This document shows, piece by piece, positions 5,982 to 11,637 of a DNA stretch of 11,637 nt. Source of the stretch: Acidimicrobiaceae bacterium (GTDB lineage Bacteria; Actinomycetota; Acidimicrobiia; Acidimicrobiales; Bog-793); assembly GCA_025463965.1 (NCBI GenBank), contig JAODBN010000299.1, forward strand, positions 1 to 11,637, given 5' to 3'. Position 1 is the stretch's first letter, and every line of letters starts with the position of its first letter. A program made the position numbers and the translations under genes. Below the pieces are notes generated by a model. The model had not been told where the DNA came from and searched no databases. It saw nothing but the letters and a program-made list of their open reading frames with translations.

Positions 5982-6796
5982 CCGGCTAGCTTGCCCCACT
6001 CGGCGACCCCGAGCTGCTCTGCCCGGTCGCTCGAGGCGACGCCGGCGCACACGAACGCCTCCTCGCCGACGAGGCCGGCGAGCGAGCGGCGCAGCATCTT
6101 GCGCCGCCCCGAGAAGCCGGCACGCACGAGCCGGTTGAGCTCCTCGTAGCTCGCCACGTCCTCGGGGACCGCCGGCGCGCCGCGCCGCTCGATCGCCACG
6201 AGGCTCGAGGCCACGTTGGGACGCGGGTGGAAGACCTCGGGGGCCACCTGGCCGACCAGGCGAGCCGTCGCGAAGTACGACACGCGCACCGACACGCCGC
6301 CGTACTCGCGCCCTCCCGGGCGAGCCGCCAGGCGCTCGCCCGCCTCCTTCTGGACCATCACGAGCATCCGGGAGACCTGGGGCACCCGCTCCAACAGGTT
6401 GACCACGAGCGGGGTGGCGACGTTGTAGGGCAGGTTCGCCACAAGGACCCAGCCGTCGCCTTCGAGCAGCTCGTTCCAGTCGCACGCGAGTGCGTCGGCG
6501 TGCACCACCCGCACGTCGTGCGGCAGCACCTCTGCCAGCACCTCGACGAGGCGCTGGTCGATCTCCACCGCGGTGACCTCCGCACCGGTCGCCGCGAGCG
6601 CGAGGGTCAGCGAGCCGAGCCCGGGACCGATCTCGACGACCTTGTCGCCCGGGCCCACCCCGGCGAGGCGGGCGATCCGCTCGACGGTGTTGGGGTCGGT
6701 CACGAAGTGCTGGCCGAGGGCCTTCACCGGGTGGAGCCCGTGGGTCTCGAGCAGCCGGCGGACCTCTCCGCGACCGAGACGGCCCTCCGGGCTCAT
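5942..6796 (-). CDS. rsmA: 16S rRNA (adenine(1518)/(1519)-N6)-dimethyltransferase
   Basis: RsmA (KsgA) dimethylates the two adjacent adenines in helix 45 of 16S rRNA late in 30S assembly, using S-adenosylmethionine. The 284-residue product has the expected length. It shows ALGQHFVTDPN near the start, the SAM-binding motif I EIGPGLGS at 55-62, the acidic end of strand 2 (VEID, about 77-80), the catalytic NLPYNV at 121-126, and FHPRPNV at 189-195, typical of the C-terminal part of the family. The ATG at 6796 overlaps the tatD stop as ATGA, indicating translational coupling. Its own stop lies 40 nt inside ispE, in another frame. In Mycobacterium rpfB separates tatD from this gene; here nothing does. 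Confidence 0.96.
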   Translation of the reverse strand: MSPEGRLGRGEVRRLLETHGLHPVKALGQHFVTDPNTVERIARLAGVGPGDKVVEIGPGLGSLTLALAATGAEVTAVEIDQRLVEVLAEVLPHDVRVVHADALACDWNELLEGDGWVLVANLPYNVATPLVVNLLERVPQVSRMLVMVQKEAGERLAARPGGREYGGVSVRVSYFATARLVGQVAPEVFHPRPNVASSLVAIERRGAPAVPEDVASYEELNRLVRAGFSGRRKMLRRSLAGLVGEEAFVCAGVASSDRAEQLGVAEWGKLAGCRRLLSSEPTPS

Positions 6797-7638
6797 GAAG
6801 CGAGCGCGAACACCGTGGCGGCGTTGGCGGCGGTGGTCGCCGCCAGCTCGGCCGGGCCGACCGCCCGCAGCTGTGCCAGCGCCTCGCCGACCACGGCGAC
6901 GAACGCCGGCTCGTTGGCCTTGCCGCGGTGGGGCACCGGAGCGAGGAAGGGCGAGTCGGTCTCGACGAGCAGCCGGTCGGCTGGGCACGCCAAGGCGGCG
7001 TCTCGGATCGCGTCGGCGTTCTTGAAGGTCGCGATTCCGCTGAAGGAGAGGTAGGCGCCGAGCTCGAGGCAGCGTTCCGCCTCCCGTGGACCGCCGGTGA
7101 AGCAGTGGATGATCGTTCGGCCGCCTGGCACCTCGCCCAGGATGGCGTAGGTGTCTTCCCACGCGTCCCGGGTGTGGACGACCAGCGTCAGGTCGAGGCG
7201 CCGAGCCAGCTGAGCCTGCTCGAGGAAGGCGGCCCGTTGGTCGTCGCGCGGTGAGTGCTCGTAGTAGTAGTCGAGGCCGCACTCGCCGATGCCGACCACG
7301 CTGCCCGGCCCCTTCGGACCGCGCTCGCCCGCCGAGCTCTCGGCCAGCTCGGCAATTCGACGGGTGCCTGCGGAGGCGTCGTGCGGGTGCAGGCCGACGG
7401 TCGCGTACAGCGAGGGCGGCGCGACGGCGTTCGCCGCGATCTCGATCGCCTCGAGCGAGGAGGCGAGGCCCGTCCCGACGCACACCGCCCACCCGACCCC
7501 CGCGGCCCGAGCGCGCTCGAGCGCGCCGGCGAGGGCCTCGTCGCCGGCGAGGTACTCCTGTTGGAGGTGGGAGTGGCTGTCGAACCACATCGGCACATCG
7601 GTGCCCGAGGGGGTCGAAGCCCCCGTCTCCGCGCTCAC
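6793..7638 (-). CDS. tatD: TatD family metal-dependent hydrolase
   Basis: TatD-type amidohydrolases are TIM-barrel metal enzymes; characterised members degrade DNA (3'-5' exonuclease or AP endonuclease), although cellular roles vary. The 281-residue product carries the metal ligands in order: DSHSHL with His22 and His24, GLHPH at 82-86, GECGLDYYY with Glu119, VVHTRDA with His155, IIHCFTG with His178, and ETDSPFLAP with Asp228, followed by the family RGKANEPAFV. The start is GTG 7638, overlapping the metG stop as GTGA. The ATG at 7590, 16 codons later and just before MWFDSHSHL, has no ribosome binding site and is the only serious alternative. In actinobacteria tatD commonly follows metG, as here. 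Confidence 0.93.
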   Translation of the reverse strand: MSAETGASTPSGTDVPMWFDSHSHLQQEYLAGDEALAGALERARAAGVGWAVCVGTGLASSLEAIEIAANAVAPPSLYATVGLHPHDASAGTRRIAELAESSAGERGPKGPGSVVGIGECGLDYYYEHSPRDDQRAAFLEQAQLARRLDLTLVVHTRDAWEDTYAILGEVPGGRTIIHCFTGGPREAERCLELGAYLSFSGIATFKNADAIRDAALACPADRLLVETDSPFLAPVPHRGKANEPAFVAVVGEALAQLRAVGPAELAATTAANAATVFALAS

Positions 7639-9203
7639 CGGCTAGCCACCGCCGGGCTGGCGCCGGTCTCGAGATCACGCCGGCGCGGAAAGAGCGGCTC
7701 GCCCTTGGTCACCGGCAGACCGCCGGGGTAGCCACCCCAACCGAGCCGCCCACCCTCGGGGTCGGCGGCGCCGGGCTCGTCGGGGACCCCGGGCAGGCCG
7801 AGGCGCTCCCAGAGCCGTCGGGCGGCGCCCGGTATGGCCGGGGAGGCGAGGATGGCCACGATCCGCAGGACCTCGAGCGCGTCTCCGAGCACGCCTTCGA
7901 CCTCGGGACCGGGCGGCAGCTTCCACGGCTCTCGCGCTTCGAGCTCCGCGTTGGTCTCCCGGATCAGCCGCCAGGTCGCCTCGAGAGCCTCGTTGGGTGC
8001 CGAGCGCTCCCAGGCGTCGCGCGCGGCGGCGGCCGTCGCTTCGGCAAAGCGCGCCAGACGGTGACCGGGCTCGTCGGGTCGCGGTGGCGGTCCGATGCCC
8101 TCGCAACGGGAAGCGACGACCGTCGCCACCCGGGAGAGGAGGTTGCCGAGGTTGTTGGCGAGGTCCGAGTTGTAGCGCCCAAGTAGGCCCTCGTAGGAGA
8201 AGTCGCTATCGGTGCCGAGGACGACGTCGCGCAGCAGGTGGTAGCGAAGGGCGTCTACCCCGACGTCTTGGGCCAGGGCGACCGGGTCAATCTGGTTCGC
8301 TCGGGACTTGGACATCTTCTCGCCACTGACGAGCAGGAACCCGTGGGCCAGCACCTCAGCGGGCGGCGTGATGCCCGCGGCCATGCACATGGCCGGCCAC
8401 CACACCGCATGGAAGCGCAAGATGTCCTTGCCGACGAGGTGGTGGACCACCGGCCACCAGGCGGCGAAGCGCTCCTCGTCCGAGCCGTAGCCGGCCGCCG
8501 TGCAGTAATTGATCAGCGCGTCGTACCAGACGTAGACGACGTGGCGCTCGTCCCATGGCACCGGGATCCCCCAGTCGATCGACGTGCGCGAAATGGAGAT
8601 GTCGCCGAGGCCCTGGCGGATGAACGAGAGCGCCTCGTTGCGCCGGGTATCGGGACGGACGGCCTTCGGGTTGGCCTCGTACCACTCGAGCAGCGCGTCG
8701 GTGAAGCGAGAGAGGGCGAAAAAGTAGTTCTCCTCCGACAGCCACTCGACCGGCCGGCCGTGGATCGGGCACGTCCGGTTCGGCGCCAGCTCTTCCTCGG
8801 TGTAGTAGGCCTCGCACTGCACGCAGTACCAGCCCTCGTAGGTGCCGAGGTAGATGTAGCCGTTGTCGTAGATGGACTGGATGAAACGCTGAACGGCGAG
8901 CTTGTGACGGTCGTCGGTCGTCCGGATGAAGTCGTCGTTGGAGATCTCGAGGCTCTCCCATGCGTCGCGGAAGACCTGGCTCGTGCGATCTGCCCACGCC
9001 TTTGGGGTGACGCCGGCGTCTTCGGCTACCCGCTGCAGCTTGAGACCGTGCTCGTCGGTGCCGGTGAGGAAGAGCACCTCGTCACCGACGAGACGGTGCC
9101 AACGCGCCAGCGCGTCCGCCGAGATCACCGCGTAGGCGGTCCCGAGATGCGGCCGGTCGTTGACATAGAAGATCGGCGTCGTCTGGTAGTGGCGGCGAGG
9201 CAT
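7635..9203 (-). CDS. metG: Methionyl-tRNA synthetase
   Basis: MetG attaches methionine to initiator and elongator tRNA-Met, using ATP. The 522-residue product is a class I synthetase. The HIGH-type motif appears as RPHLG (17-21), the GTDEHG substrate-pocket motif lies at 48-53, and a zinc knuckle has Cys127, Cys130, Cys145 and His148 (YCVQC...CPIHG). WGIPVPWD is at 211-218, the KMSKS loop is at 296-300, and a helical anticodon-binding domain fills the C-terminal part. There is no appended C-terminal tRNA-binding domain, so this is the short form. The ATG at 9203 (MPRRHYQTTPIFYVN) is chosen because the family starts there; the frame remains open upstream inside rsmI. GAGG lies just before the ATG. 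The gene starts 4 nt after the rsmI stop and ends in a GTGA overlap with tatD. Confidence 0.97.
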   Translation of the reverse strand: MPRRHYQTTPIFYVNDRPHLGTAYAVISADALARWHRLVGDEVLFLTGTDEHGLKLQRVAEDAGVTPKAWADRTSQVFRDAWESLEISNDDFIRTTDDRHKLAVQRFIQSIYDNGYIYLGTYEGWYCVQCEAYYTEEELAPNRTCPIHGRPVEWLSEENYFFALSRFTDALLEWYEANPKAVRPDTRRNEALSFIRQGLGDISISRTSIDWGIPVPWDERHVVYVWYDALINYCTAAGYGSDEERFAAWWPVVHHLVGKDILRFHAVWWPAMCMAAGITPPAEVLAHGFLLVSGEKMSKSRANQIDPVALAQDVGVDALRYHLLRDVVLGTDSDFSYEGLLGRYNSDLANNLGNLLSRVATVVASRCEGIGPPPRPDEPGHRLARFAEATAAAARDAWERSAPNEALEATWRLIRETNAELEAREPWKLPPGPEVEGVLGDALEVLRIVAILASPAIPGAARRLWERLGLPGVPDEPGAADPEGGRLGWGGYPGGLPVTKGEPLFPRRRDLETGASPAVASR

Positions 9204-9207
9204 TGCC

Positions 9208-10104
9208 TCAGCGTACCGGGGGTGCCGGTGCGGTCCCTGGGGCGCCCGGGTCCCGGCCGCCCGGACGGCCCGCTGCCTCGAGCGAGGCGGAGTACGCGTC
9301 CCGATGAGCCGCCCCAAGCAACACCTCGGCGGCGATCGCCGCGTCGCGGCGCGCAAGGCCGGCTTCGAGCAACCTCGTGATCGCCGCCACGAGCTCGCCC
9401 GCGCCGGCCGCCTCGGCCGCCGGCGCGGCGTCGAGGACGATCACGTGCTCGCCGCGGGCCTCTGTTGCAACGGCGCGAGCCACGGCCTCGCCGAGGGTGC
9501 CGCGCCAGACCTCCTCGTGCAGCTTGGTGAGCTCGCGAGCCACGCACACGCGCCGGTCGGGCCCGCACACCTCGGCGAGCTCTGCCAAGGTGGCCGCGAC
9601 TCGGCGCGGCGACTCGTAGCAGACGCTCGTCTCGTCGGAGCAGGCGAGCCGGGCCAGGCGCTCGCGCCGCTCGGAGCCCTTGCGCGGGAGAAAGCCCTCA
9701 AAGCGCCAGTGCGACGTGCCGAGACCGCTCACCACGAGAGCGGCGAGGACGGCAGAAGGTCCGGGGATGGTGCTCACAACCGCTCCGGAGCGAGCCGCCG
9801 CCTCCACGAGGCGGGCGCCCGGGTCCGAGACGAGGGGGGTCCCGGCGTCGGAGATCAGCGCCACGGTCCCCCCGGACGAGAGCAGCTCGAGCACCTCGTC
9901 GATGCGTGCGGCCTCGTTGTGGCCGTGCAGGGAGGTCAGCCGCTTCGCCTTGATGCCGGCCGCGGCCAGCAGGCGCCCCGAGTGCCGGGTGTCCTCGCAC
10001 GCCACGAGATCGGCCTCGGCGAGCGCGGCCACCGCACGCGGCGCGAGGTCACCGAGGTTGCCGATCGGCGTCGCCACGAGCACCAGCTGTCCCCAAGGAG
10101 TCAC
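9208..10104 (-). CDS. rsmI: 16S rRNA (cytidine(1402)-2'-O)-methyltransferase
   Basis: RsmI methylates the ribose of C1402 in the decoding centre of 16S rRNA. The 298-residue protein belongs to the SAM-dependent tetrapyrrole-methylase fold: VATPIGNLGDL at 10-20, CEDTR at 36-40, SLHGHNE at 58-64, SDAGTPLVSDPG at 85-96, IPGPSA at 113-118, FEGFLPRK, YESPRRV, and ARELTKLHEEVWRG. These are the diagnostic RsmI blocks. After about residue 235 comes an Ala-rich helical tail that is poorly conserved in the family, ending in a Pro/Gly-rich stretch. The start is GTG 10104 within a GTGA overlap with the DUF192 gene, so the two are probably translationally coupled. In actinobacterial genomes rsmI often lies next to metG. 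Confidence 0.95.
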   Translation of the reverse strand: MTPWGQLVLVATPIGNLGDLAPRAVAALAEADLVACEDTRHSGRLLAAAGIKAKRLTSLHGHNEAARIDEVLELLSSGGTVALISDAGTPLVSDPGARLVEAAARSGAVVSTIPGPSAVLAALVVSGLGTSHWRFEGFLPRKGSERRERLARLACSDETSVCYESPRRVAATLAELAEVCGPDRRVCVARELTKLHEEVWRGTLGEAVARAVATEARGEHVIVLDAAPAAEAAGAGELVAAITRLLEAGLARRDAAIAAEVLLGAAHRDAYSASLEAAGRPGGRDPGAPGTAPAPPVR

Positions 10105-10430
10105 TCCCCGATCTCGAGACGGTCGCCGGGGCGCAGCGTCCAGCGATCGAAGGCCCCCGCCTCCGCTTCCAGCACCGCGCTCGCGTGTCTGCGAGGGATG
10201 CCGATCCGGTTCGGCGCCATGCGGGAGGTGGCCAGCACGACAAGCTCGGCGTCGAGATACGCCACGTCGATCGGTGCCCGGGCCAACAGGGTGTGCGCGC
10301 TACGCGACGCCGGCAGAAGCAGGGCTCCCACCCGCCCGTCGGTCGCTGCGAGCCCCCGCAGGCGGCCAAGGCGCGTCTGTGCCACCTCGAGGCTGGCCAG
10401 CACCTCGCTCTCCCGCAGCAGCCAGGCCAC
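10101..10430 (-). CDS. DUF192 family protein
   Basis: This 109-residue DUF192 (ACR-type) protein is a small single-domain beta fold of unknown biochemical role. Recognisable blocks are VAWLLRESEVLASLEVAQT, RLRGL, GALLLPASRSAHTL, PIDVAYLD and a C-terminal EAEAGAFDRW-LRPGDRLEI. The usual Met in the hydrophobic 'HT-GM-RFPIDV' phrase is replaced (HTLLARAPIDV). The frame is open far upstream to 10583, but that part is antisense to the bL37 gene and resembles nothing. The GTG at 10430 has a strong GGAGG five bases upstream and begins exactly where the family begins. No signal peptide or lipobox is seen, although some relatives are exported. First gene of the operon; its stop overlaps the rsmI start (GTGA). 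Confidence 0.87.
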   Translation of the reverse strand: MAWLLRESEVLASLEVAQTRLGRLRGLAATDGRVGALLLPASRSAHTLLARAPIDVAYLDAELVVLATSRMAPNRIGIPRRHASAVLEAEAGAFDRWTLRPGDRLEIGE

Positions 10431-10435
10431 ACCAA

Positions 10436-10440
10436 CCTCC
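10436..10440 (-). promoter_or_regulatory. Ribosome binding site of the DUF192 gene
   Basis: On the - strand GGAGG is followed by TTGGT and then GTG (10430), an ideal 5-nt spacing. This decides the start of the DUF192 gene against the much longer open frame. Confidence 0.75.
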
Positions 10441-10511
10441 ACCTGCTCCAGGGCCGACGAGGACGGCGACGCCCTCCTCGGGCGCTTCTCGGGGGCCTCC
10501 CCCGCCTCGGC

Positions 10512-10518
10512 TAGGCTA
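10512..10518. promoter_or_regulatory. Putative shared -10 element between bL37 and the DUF192 operon
   Basis: TAGGCTA contains TAGGCT on the + strand (10512-10517) and TAGCCT on the - strand (10518-10513); both fit TANNNT. Rightward, exactly 7 nt separate the hexamer from the bL37 GTG at 10525, the geometry of a leaderless start. Leftward, transcription would begin near 10506 and give a leader of about 75 nt containing the DUF192 RBS. No TTGACA-like -35 is placed correctly for either direction. The rightward role is the better supported. Confidence 0.5.
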
Positions 10519-10524
10519 CTCAAC

Positions 10525-10608
10525 GTGTCAAAGCGAACCACGAAGCGCAAGCTCTCCAAGAAGAAGAAGGCCAACCACGGCAAGAAGCCGAACTGCGGCC
10601 GCGGCTGA
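10525..10608 (+). CDS. Mini ribosomal protein bL37
   Basis: This 27-residue basic peptide begins MSKRTTKRKLSKKKKANHGK and continues KPNCGRG. The KxANHGKxPN signature matches bL37, the tiny large-subunit protein found in mycobacterial ribosomes (about 24 residues), where it lies against 23S rRNA. Here a short Cys-Gly-Arg-Gly tail extends it. Translation starts at GTG 10525 with no Shine-Dalgarno sequence and a -10-like TAGGCT 7 nt upstream, so the message is probably leaderless. The gene stands alone, divergent from the DUF192-ispE operon and convergent with ychF, whose stop is 45 nt downstream. The family assignment rests on a short motif but fits well with the bS22 gene at the other end of the operon. 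Confidence 0.82.
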   Translation: MSKRTTKRKLSKKKKANHGKKPNCGRG

Positions 10609-10631
10609 GCCGACGGCCGGCCTGCGCTTCG

Positions 10632-10650
10632 GCGCCCCCCTCGTGGGCGC
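10632..10650. terminator. Possible bidirectional terminator hairpin between bL37 and ychF
   Basis: GCGCCC (10632-10637) and GGGCGC (10645-10650) form a 6-bp all-GC stem with a 7-nt loop, in the 45-nt gap between two convergent genes. Neither strand has a T-run after it. Position is the main argument; in such GC-rich DNA a stem of this size also arises by chance. Confidence 0.35.
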
Positions 10651-10653
10651 TGC

Positions 10654-11637
10654 TCAGACGTTGAAGCGGAATTCCACCACGTCGCCGTCTCGCATCAGGT
10701 AGTCCTTCCCCTCGATCCGGGCCTTGCCGACTGCGCGCACCCCCGCGACCGAGCCGGCGGCCATGAGGTCCTCGTAGGAGATGACCTCGGCCTTGATGAA
10801 GCCGCGTTGGAAGTCCGTGTGGATGACGCCGGCCGCAGCGGGCGCTGTGTCGCCGGCGTGGATCGTCCAGGCTCGGGCTTCCTTCGGCCCGGCGGTGAGA
10901 AATGTCTGCAGCCCGAGCGCCGCGAAGCCGACGCGGGCCAGGCGAACGAGGCCGGACTCCGAAAGGCCGTAGCTCTCCAGAAGCTCAGCCGCGTCGTCGC
11001 CCTCGAGGCCGGCGAGCTCGGACTCGAGCTGGGCGGAGAGCACCACGTGCTCAGCGGGGGCGACGAGCGCCCCCAGACGCTCGGCGAGCTCTCCATCGCC
11101 GACATCGCCCTCGTCGACGTTGAAGACGTAGATGAAGGGCTTGGCGGTGAGGAGATGGAGGTCACCCAGCTGTTCGGGGTCCAGCTCGCCGGCCGCCGCT
11201 GCCGCGAAGATCGTCCGGCCCGAATCGAGCACCTCCCGGGCACTGCGCACCGCGGCGAGCAACGCAGCCATCTCCGGTCGCATGCGCGACTCGCGCTCGA
11301 GGCGAGAGAGCCGGTTGTCCACCGTCTGCAGGTCCGCGAGGATCAGCTCGGTCTCTACGGTCGCGATGTCGCCGGGAGGATCGACCTTTCCCTCGACGTG
11401 CACCACATCGGGGTCCTCGAAAGCCCGCACCACCTGGCAGATCGCGTCCGCCTCCCGGATGGCCGCGAGGAACTTGTTGCCGAGCCCCTCCCCCTCCGAG
11501 GCGCCCCGCACGATGCCGGCGATGTCGACGAAGGTCACGCTCGCCGGCACGACCTTTTCGCTGTCGTAGAGGGCGGCCAGATGTTCGAGCCGCTCGTCGG
11601 GTACGGCGACGACGCCGACGTTCGGCTCGATCGTGGC
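10654..11637 (-). CDS. ychF: Ribosome-binding ATPase YchF (N-terminus outside window)
   Basis: YchF is an Obg-related P-loop protein that prefers ATP over GTP and binds ribosomes; it is implicated in translation and stress responses. The visible 327 residues begin ATIEPNVGVVAVPD, so only about 35 N-terminal residues, including the Walker A (GxPNxGKS) motif, lie beyond the window. The G3 region DIAGIVRGASEGEGLGNKF is present, then a helical coiled domain, the NVDE motif (in FIYVFNVDEGD) that replaces the usual GTPase NKxD, and the C-terminal TGS-type domain ending GKDYLMRDGDVVEFRFNV, a typical YchF end. Nothing suggests damage. It is transcribed separately from the DUF192-ispE operon, with bL37 between them on the other strand. 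Confidence 0.96.
   Translation of the reverse strand, partial: ATIEPNVGVVAVPDERLEHLAALYDSEKVVPASVTFVDIAGIVRGASEGEGLGNKFLAAIREADAICQVVRAFEDPDVVHVEGKVDPPGDIATVETELILADLQTVDNRLSRLERESRMRPEMAALLAAVRSAREVLDSGRTIFAAAAAGELDPEQLGDLHLLTAKPFIYVFNVDEGDVGDGELAERLGALVAPAEHVVLSAQLESELAGLEGDDAAELLESYGLSESGLVRLARVGFAALGLQTFLTAGPKEARAWTIHAGDTAPAAAGVIHTDFQRGFIKAEVISYEDLMAAGSVAGVRAVGKARIEGKDYLMRDGDVVEFRFNV

Noticed and set aside
8238..9380. 380-codon + strand open frame antisense to metG
   Set aside because: The - strand holds complete MetG motifs (RPHLG, zinc knuckle, KMSKS), and the + frame has no recognisable domain.
10526..10531. TTGACA on the - strand, a perfect -35 hexamer upstream of the DUF192 operon
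   Set aside because: It arises from the bL37 start codons, lies only 7 nt from the candidate -10, and has no -10 at 16-18 nt.
9304..10608. Long + strand open frame of 434 codons antisense to rsmI and DUF192
   Set aside because: It is a high-GC shadow: Arg/Ala/Gly-rich, with no family resemblance, while the opposite strand encodes clear RsmI motifs. Only its last 28 codons coincide with the real bL37 gene.

Overview
The window is high-GC DNA with strong G/C at third codon positions and carries two miniature ribosomal proteins, bS22 and bL37, that are known from Actinomycetota. With the DUF6314 protein, the gene order rsmI-metG-tatD-rsmA-ispE and the style of the IspE N-terminus, this points to an actinobacterium. 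An acidimicrobial lineage (Acidimicrobiia) is my best guess, but that last step is inference.

Left part (1-2416): the last 33 codons of an unidentified + strand gene are followed by a perfect 10-bp inverted repeat and a Gfo/Idh/MocA-type NAD(P)-dependent oxidoreductase. Convergent to it on the - strand lie a small two-helix membrane protein with a Pro/Gly/Tyr-rich repetitive tail, a DUF6314 protein, and a tRNA-Gln(UUG) gene. Middle (2417-4977): a secreted S53 (sedolisin/kumamolisin-type) peptidase with activation propeptide, complete Glu-Asp-Asp-Ser active site, calcium site and C-terminal TIG domain. S53 enzymes usually work at acidic pH.

Right part (4978-11637): a housekeeping block devoted largely to translation. 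A six-gene - strand operon, DUF192-rsmI-metG-tatD-rsmA-ispE, is packed with GTGA/ATGA stop-start overlaps. It is flanked by the two tiny + strand ribosomal genes: bS22 converges on ispE and bL37 diverges from the DUF192 gene. Beyond bL37, and convergent with it, is the ATPase gene ychF, cut by the window end. Two products methylate 16S rRNA (RsmI, RsmA), MetG charges tRNA-Met, YchF binds ribosomes, and IspE serves the MEP isoprenoid pathway. In mycobacteria rpfB sits between tatD and rsmA; here it is absent and those two genes overlap by 4 nt.

I see no CRISPR array, insertion sequence, prophage, toxin-antitoxin or defence system, and no convincing new multi-gene system. The most interesting items are regulatory and architectural: apparently leaderless promoters of the two mini-ribosomal genes, with a possible shared upstream 9-mer; a near-symmetric -10 element in the bL37/DUF192 divergent gap; the inverted repeat with phased GTCGAC sites before the oxidoreductase; and a 40-nt out-of-frame overlap of rsmA with ispE.
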